Assembly: GCA_050247515.1 (NCBI GenBank)
Contig: JBFWUB010000003.1
Location: forward strand, 186,001-250,000
From: RAM1 sp050247515
Lineage (GTDB): Bacteria > Pseudomonadota > Gammaproteobacteria > Burkholderiales > Burkholderiaceae_C
Direction of reading: 5' to 3'
Length of the DNA stretch: 64,000 nucleotides
Shown piece by piece: positions 58,744 through 64,000 of the stretch; within the stretch, counting starts at the first letter, position 1; every line of letters begins with the position of its first letter. Made by a program: the position numbers and the translations under genes. The notes beneath the pieces were generated by a model that saw nothing but the letters and a program-made list of their open reading frames with translations, did not search any database and was not told where the DNA came from.

Positions 58744-58787
58744 TTGCAAATCCGATCAGCCCAGTTCGACTCTGGGTCGCGCCTCCA
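58744..58787 (+). repeat. attR, tRNA-Cys 3' remnant
   Basis: Exact 44-bp copy of 10920-10963. It is the displaced 3' end of the original tRNA gene. Confidence 0.93.
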
Positions 58788-58793
58788 GATCCA

Positions 58794-58830
58794 CAGCCCC
58801 GCCAACCCCGTTGTCGGGGCTGTTTTGTTT
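58794..58830 (+). terminator. Terminator of the original tRNA-Cys transcript
   Basis: CAGCCCC (58794-58800) pairs with GGGGCTG (58816-58822); TTTTGTTT follows. Host sequence right of attR. Confidence 0.7.
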
Positions 58831-58845
58831 GACAATAGGTTGTCC

Positions 58846-58937
58846 GCCCGGATGGTGAAATTGGTAGACACAGCGGACTTAAAATCCGCCGCTTGCTGAA
58901 AGGCGGCGTACCGGTTCAAGCCCGGTTCCGGGTACCA
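58846..58937 (+). tRNA. tRNA-Leu (anticodon TAA)
   Basis: Acceptor GCCCGGA pairs with TCCGGGT (terminal G-T); anticodon loop CTTAAAA (TAA); long class II variable arm; T-loop GTTCAAGCC; encoded CCA. Confidence 0.95.
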
Positions 58938-58951
58938 GATGAAAGCACGTC

Positions 58952-59581
58952 ATGCCACGCTACAACGCCCCCTTTGAAATCCATGTTCATGGTGACGTGC
59001 CCTTGCGCGCCGACGTGGTCTTTGCCCAGATTCAGGATGCGCTGAAACCGCTGTGGAAATACGCCGGCGCCAAGTCGCTGGCGGACGGCGCGCAAAGCAG
59101 CTACGAGGAGGAGCCCGGCATCAAGTTCGACGCCCAGGAGCACCTGCTGCAGATGTGCTGGACGGTGCCGGGCGATGAAGACTTCCGCCAGTCGCTTGAC
59201 GAGATGTGCATGAACCTCAATGAGCTGGCCCGGGAGGGCGCCGCGATCGAGGTGACGTTCTACGACGCTGACTTTGACGAGGAAGAAGAAGCCCCCGGCG
59301 CCGAATCCCGCGACGATTTCGTGATGCTGTTTGTCGGCCCCACGCCCGCAGCCATCATGCAGGTGCAGCGTGACCTGCTGGTCCAGGACGTGGTGAACAT
59401 GATGGAGCGCCACTTTGACGGCTCCGAACTCGGTGGCGTCGTGGCAGAGATCGACAAGCTGTTCGGCCAGCGGTTTGATGAGCTGGTCAACTCGCTGGAG
59501 CTGAGCCGGCCCCCACGGGGTTCGGGTGGTTCTGGTGGCCCCGGCCACGGCGGTGGCCGCCGCCCCCGCCATCTGCATTAG
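58952..59581 (+). CDS. DUF6806-like conserved protein
   Basis: 209 aa. The sequence FEIHVHGDVPLRADVVFAQIQDALKPLWKYAGAK and the acidic stretch DADFDEEEEAPGAE are characteristic of an uncharacterised betaproteobacterial family I know as DUF6806. The C-terminus is a Gly/Arg-rich tail. Soluble. Host gene, right of the prophage. The function is unknown. Confidence 0.65.
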   Translation: MPRYNAPFEIHVHGDVPLRADVVFAQIQDALKPLWKYAGAKSLADGAQSSYEEEPGIKFDAQEHLLQMCWTVPGDEDFRQSLDEMCMNLNELAREGAAIEVTFYDADFDEEEEAPGAESRDDFVMLFVGPTPAAIMQVQRDLLVQDVVNMMERHFDGSELGGVVAEIDKLFGQRFDELVNSLELSRPPRGSGGSGGPGHGGGRRPRHLH

Positions 59582-59634
59582 ACCTGCACTGACACGCGCC
59601 TCAGCTATGCTGTGCTCCGCTTCAGGAGACAGCA

Positions 59635-60945
59635 ATGGCCTTTTTCCCGCAAGATGCCCTGCAACCCGGTGTGCGCAAGCGCGAGGTGTTCGGCTGGGCG
59701 ATGTACGACTTTGCCAATTCGGGCTACACCACGGTGGTGATCACCGCCGTGTTCGCGGCGTATTTTGTCGGAGGCATTGCGCAGAAGGCTGAATGGGCCA
59801 CCTTTGCCTGGACGGCGGCGCTCAGTGTGTCGTACGCGATCGTGATGCTCACCATGCCCAGCATTGGCGCTTATGCCGACCTGCGGGCCGCCAAGAAGCG
59901 CTTGCTGATGATCACCACGGCGGGTTGTGTGGTGGCCACGGCCGCGTTGGCGTTCGCCGGGCCGGGCAGCGTGGCGCTGGCCATCCTGCTCATCATCATT
60001 TCCAACGCATTTTTTGCCTGGGGCGAGTCGCTGACCGCGGCTTTCTTGCCCGAGCTGGCACGCCCCGACGCCATGGGCAAGGTCAGCGGCTGGGGCTGGG
60101 CCTTTGGCTATTTTGGCGGCATGCTGGCCCTGGGGATTTGCCTGGGCTACGTGATCTGGGCGCAGGGGCGGGGGATCAAGGCCGATCAGTTTGTACCGGT
60201 CACCATGCTGATCACCGCGGTGATCTACGGCGCGGCCTCGCTGGTGACCTTCAGGCTGCTGGGCGAGCGCGCCCAACCCAACCCTGCTGCCATGCAGCAA
60301 AGCGGCCTGCGCGCTTCGCTGGTGCGGCTGCGGCACACGTTTGCCCAGGCCCGCCAGTTCAAGGATTTCATGTGGTTGCTGGGCTGCGCGGTGTTCTACC
60401 AGGGGGGCGTGGCGGTTGCCATCACGCTTGCCGCTATTTACGCCGAACAGGTGATCGGCTTTTTGCCGCAGGAAACCATGGTGTTGATTTTTGTGCTGAA
60501 TTTCGCCGCGGCCGCGGGTGCATTTGGCTGGGGGTATTTCCAGGACCGTATGGGCCACAAGCTCGCGTTGGGCATCACGCTGGTGGGTTGGGTCGCCACT
60601 TGTGTCATCGCGGCCCTCACCACCACCAAGGCAGGCTTCTGGTATGCCGCCGCGATCGCAGGGGTGTGCATGGGGGCCAGCCAGTCCGCAGGGCGCGCCA
60701 TGGCCGGCATGCTGGCCCCGCGTGCGCAGGTAGCGGAGTTCTATGGCCTGTGGACCTTTGCCACGCGCCTGGCGGGCATCATCGGACCGTTGAGTTACGG
60801 CGCCATCACTTGGATGACGGGCGGTGACCAGCGCACCGCCATCCTTTGCACCGCGGTGTTGTTCATGGTGGGGCTTGTGCTGCTGGTGCCGGTGAACATG
60901 CAGCGCGGGCGTGAGGCCGCGCTGGCGGCGCATTCTCAGGCCTGA
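59635..60945 (+). CDS. MFS transporter, UMF1/Atg22-like
   Basis: 436 aa with 12 predicted helices. The start MAFFPQDALQPGVRKREVFGWAMYDFANSGY carries the YDFANSGY-like signature of the UMF1 family. MFS loop motifs between TM2 and TM3 (GAYADLRAAKKRLL) and symmetric repeats are present. Substrate unknown. Convergent with murI; the stop overlaps the end of that gene by 10 bp. Confidence 0.82.
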   Translation: MAFFPQDALQPGVRKREVFGWAMYDFANSGYTTVVITAVFAAYFVGGIAQKAEWATFAWTAALSVSYAIVMLTMPSIGAYADLRAAKKRLLMITTAGCVVATAALAFAGPGSVALAILLIIISNAFFAWGESLTAAFLPELARPDAMGKVSGWGWAFGYFGGMLALGICLGYVIWAQGRGIKADQFVPVTMLITAVIYGAASLVTFRLLGERAQPNPAAMQQSGLRASLVRLRHTFAQARQFKDFMWLLGCAVFYQGGVAVAITLAAIYAEQVIGFLPQETMVLIFVLNFAAAAGAFGWGYFQDRMGHKLALGITLVGWVATCVIAALTTTKAGFWYAAAIAGVCMGASQSAGRAMAGMLAPRAQVAEFYGLWTFATRLAGIIGPLSYGAITWMTGGDQRTAILCTAVLFMVGLVLLVPVNMQRGREAALAAHSQA

Positions 60946-61721
60946 AGGTCCAGCCAGCGTGCGGCCGCGGCCTGCAAGGCTTCTGTGCTGCCTGTGCTGA
61001 GCAAGACGAGTTGCCCACGGGCGCGCAACGACAGCAGGCCTGCGGCAGCCAGCAGGCGCTTCGTCTGCCGTGCCACCGGTTCGCCGGTTTCCACCACTTG
61101 CACGTCGGGGCCGACCAGGCTGCGCAAAACCTCCGCGGCAAATGGGTAGTGTGTGCACCCCAGCACCAGTGTGTCCAGGGCGCCGGGCCCGGCGCCAAAC
61201 CGACCCATCTGGCCCGTGTAGCGGGTGCAAAGCGCTACTATTTTTGTAGCATCATCCTGTTCTATGGATTCGGCCAGCCCATCGCAGGGTTGCAGCGTAA
61301 AGCGGGCCTGGCCGGCCAGCGACGCATGCAGCGCTGCAAATTTGCTGCTGCCCAGCGTGCCGCGTGTGGCCATTACAGCCACGTGGCCCGTGCGCGTCAG
61401 CGCCGCGGCGGGCTTCAGGGCGGGCTCCACCCCCACCAGCGGCAGGCCGGGGTAGGCGTCACGCAGCAGCGTGATCGCTGCCGCCGTGGCGGTGTTGCAG
61501 GCCACCACCAGCGCCTTGATGCCGTGAGCGTCGCGCAGTTGCCGTGCCACCGCCAGCGAGCGGTCGGCGACAAACGCCTCGCCGCGTTCGCCATAGGGCG
61601 CATGGGCGTTGTCGGCCAGGTAAACGAAGTTTTCACCCGGCAGCGCGGCCCGCAGCGCCCGCAGCACGCTCAGGCCACCCACGCCGCTGTCAAAAACGCC
61701 AATGGCCGCGTCGGCGCTCAA
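60936..61721 (-). CDS. murI: Glutamate racemase
   Basis: 261 aa. Converts L-glutamate to D-glutamate for peptidoglycan. Both catalytic cysteines are visible, in VACNTATAAA and GCTHYPF, as are IGVFDSGVGGLSVLRAL and DNAHAPYGER. The likely start is TTG at 61721, overlapping the fumarase stop (TTGA). An in-frame ATG 54 nt upstream lies inside the fumarase gene and would add a nonconserved extension. Confidence 0.92.
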   Translation of the reverse strand: MSADAAIGVFDSGVGGLSVLRALRAALPGENFVYLADNAHAPYGERGEAFVADRSLAVARQLRDAHGIKALVVACNTATAAAITLLRDAYPGLPLVGVEPALKPAAALTRTGHVAVMATRGTLGSSKFAALHASLAGQARFTLQPCDGLAESIEQDDATKIVALCTRYTGQMGRFGAGPGALDTLVLGCTHYPFAAEVLRSLVGPDVQVVETGEPVARQTKRLLAAAGLLSLRARGQLVLLSTGSTEALQAAAARWLDLQA

Positions 61722-63259
61722 CCCGCGGCAACAGGAATATTCTTGAACTCGCCCGTGGCAATTCGCTTTTGCCATTCGGCCGGGCCAGTGATGTGGGCGC
61801 TGGTGCCACCGGCATCGACAGCCACCGTCACCGGCATGTCCACCACATCAAACTCGTAGATGGCCTCCATGCCCAGATCGGCAAAGCCCACGACCCTGGC
61901 GGCCTTGATGGCCTTGGACACCAGGTAGGCCGCGCCGCCCACGGCCATCAGGTACGCGCTCTTGTGCTTCTTGATGGCCTCAATGGCCACCGGGCCGCGT
62001 TCGGACTTGCCGACCATGGCGATCAGGCCGGTTTCGGCCAGCATCATCTCGGTGAAACCGTCCATGCGAGTGGCGGTGGTCGGGCCCGCGGGGCCGACCA
62101 CCTCATCGCGCACGGGATCGACCGGGCCGACGTAGTAGATGACGCGGTTGGTGAAGTCCACCGGCAGTTTTTCGCCCTTGGCCAGCATGTCCTTGATGCG
62201 CTTGTGGGCCGCGTCGCGGCCGGTCAGCATCTTGCCGTTGAGCAGCAGCGTGTCGCCGGGTTTCCAACTGGCGACTTCCTGCTTCGTCAATGTGTTCAGG
62301 TCCACGCGCCTGCTTTTTTTCGTATCGGGCGTCCACTGCACGTCGGGCCACAGGTCCAGCGACGGCGCGTCCAGGTACACGGGCCCCGAGCCGTCCATTA
62401 CAAAATGGGCATGGCGCGTGGCGGCACAGTTGGGGATCATGGCCACGGGCTTGCTGGCAGCGTGGGTGGGGTACATCTTGATCTTGATGTCCAGAACGGT
62501 GGTCAGGCCGCCCAGGCCCTGCGCGCCAATGCCCAGGGCGTTGACCTTGTCGTACAGCTCCAGGCGCAATTCCTCGGTCTTGTTCTGCGGGCCGCGGGCC
62601 TGCAGTTCGTACATGTCGATGTCGTCCATCAACGATTCCTTGGCCATGAGCATGGCCTTTTCGGCGGTGCCGCCAATGCCGATGCCCAGCATGCCCGGCG
62701 GGCACCAGCCCGCGCCCATGGTGGGCACCGTCTTGAGCACCCAGTCCACCACGCTGTCGCCGGGGTTGAGCATGACCATCTTGCTCTTGTTCTCGCTGCC
62801 GCCGCCTTTGGCGGCCACGGTCACGTCCACGGTGTTGCCGGGCACGATCTCGGTGAAGATGACCGCGGGTGTGTTGTCCTTCGTGTTCTTGCGTTCGAAC
62901 TGCGGGTCGGCCACCACGCTGGCGCGCAGGGTGTTGTCGGGGTGGTTGTAGCCACGGCGCACGCCTTCGTTCACGGCGTCTTCCAGGCTGCCTGTAAAGC
63001 CCTCCCAGCGCACGTCCATGCCGACTTTCAGGAACACGTTGACGATGCCGGTGTCCTGGCAGATCGGGCGCTGGCCGGTTGCGCTCATCTTGCTGTTGGT
63101 CAGGATCTGCGCAATCGCGTCCCTGGCCGCCGGACTCTGTTCGCGCGCGTAGGCGCGGGCCAGGTGGGCGATGAAGTCGGCAGGGTGGTAGTAGCTGATG
63201 TACTGGAGCGCGGCGGCGACGGATTCGATCAGGTCGGCCTGCTTGATGGTGGTGGTCAT
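61718..63259 (-). CDS. Class I (Fe-S) fumarate hydratase
   Basis: 513 aa single chain. Interconverts fumarate and malate in the TCA cycle using an oxygen-sensitive 4Fe-4S cluster. Candidate cluster cysteines are in PICQDTGIVN, GWCPPGMLG and PNCAATRHAH. The C-terminal domain begins near residue 340 with VDLNTLTKQEVASWKPGD. Overlaps murI by 4 nt. The start is 86 bp from the divergent fumC start. Confidence 0.92.
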   Translation of the reverse strand: MTTTIKQADLIESVAAALQYISYYHPADFIAHLARAYAREQSPAARDAIAQILTNSKMSATGQRPICQDTGIVNVFLKVGMDVRWEGFTGSLEDAVNEGVRRGYNHPDNTLRASVVADPQFERKNTKDNTPAVIFTEIVPGNTVDVTVAAKGGGSENKSKMVMLNPGDSVVDWVLKTVPTMGAGWCPPGMLGIGIGGTAEKAMLMAKESLMDDIDMYELQARGPQNKTEELRLELYDKVNALGIGAQGLGGLTTVLDIKIKMYPTHAASKPVAMIPNCAATRHAHFVMDGSGPVYLDAPSLDLWPDVQWTPDTKKSRRVDLNTLTKQEVASWKPGDTLLLNGKMLTGRDAAHKRIKDMLAKGEKLPVDFTNRVIYYVGPVDPVRDEVVGPAGPTTATRMDGFTEMMLAETGLIAMVGKSERGPVAIEAIKKHKSAYLMAVGGAAYLVSKAIKAARVVGFADLGMEAIYEFDVVDMPVTVAVDAGGTSAHITGPAEWQKRIATGEFKNIPVAAG

Positions 63260-63345
63260 GGTGGGGCTGTGGTGGTGAAAAGTCTGCTACGGTACGGCGG
63301 CAACCCGCTATTTTGACAGGTCACCTGACACCGGACGGACACGCC

Positions 63346-64000
<655 letters not shown>

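Larger units (their letters stand above)
10920..58787. mobile_element. Complete tailed-phage prophage in tRNA-Cys, about 47.8 kb
   Basis: The element is bounded by a perfect 44-bp repeat of the tRNA-Cys 3' end. Inside are an integrase, early operon with a DGR, repressor/Cro-like immunity region, CII-like regulator, primase-helicase, terminase, portal, capsid, tail chaperones, tape measure, tail-tip genes, holin-like proteins and spanins. Lambda-type packaging (GpA terminase, gpW, lambda-family portal) and the G/GT frameshift with a 1401-aa tape measure suggest a long flexible (siphovirus) tail. All essential modules look intact except one early gene carrying an 80-bp tandem duplication. It is therefore plausibly inducible. 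Confidence 0.95.

Overview
The window is a piece of a high-GC betaproteobacterial chromosome, probably Burkholderiales and close to Comamonadaceae. This rests on the gene content and order (tRNA-Leu, tig, clpP, clpX, lon, tRNA-Gly, tRNA-Cys, tRNA-Leu; murI next to a class I fumarase) and on the protein sequences. No 16S or other typing marker is present. About 48 kb of the 64 kb is one prophage.

Host left flank (1-10963): the 5' end of a squalene/phytoene synthase gene on the minus strand, an RND efflux adaptor and pump, tRNA-Leu(TAG), the protein quality-control cluster tig-clpP-clpX-lon, then tRNA-Gly(GCC) and tRNA-Cys(GCA).

Prophage (10964-58787): it is integrated in the 3' end of tRNA-Cys and bounded by a perfect 44-bp duplication (10920-10963 and 58744-58787). 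From 29.4 kb down to 11.0 kb a long leftward early operon, with many 4-nt start/stop overlaps, encodes small phage proteins, a MazG-like protein, a large ParB-like protein, a C5-methylase, a tyrosine integrase and an HNH-like protein. Inside it lies a complete diversity-generating retroelement (DGR): reverse transcriptase, Avd-type accessory protein, template repeat (TR) and three target genes ending in variable repeats (VR1-VR3), one of them 8 kb away. By my alignment 35 of 37 TR/VR differences fall on template adenines. The immunity region (29.4-30.7 kb) has a repressor, a Cro-like protein and 13-bp operators placed inside the early promoters. The rightward arm holds CII-like and HTH regulators, a TOPRIM/VapE primase-helicase, lambda-type packaging and head genes (including a protease-capsid fusion with an internal start), tail genes with a G/GT -1 frameshift, a long tape measure protein, tail-tip/fibre genes and a lysis cassette.

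Host right flank (58788-64000): tRNA-Leu(TAA), a DUF6806-like protein, an MFS transporter, then murI and a class I fumarase on the minus strand, divergent from a class II fumarase cut by the window edge.

Points beyond routine annotation: the three-target DGR sits in the early operon rather than beside the tail genes; a 16-bp palindrome (GTGCANGCGCNTGCAC) recurs ten times only inside the prophage, with near-regular ~5 kb spacing in the right arm; an exact 80-bp tandem duplication breaks one early gene; and duplicated terminator-like modules flank an inverted gene between cro and cII.
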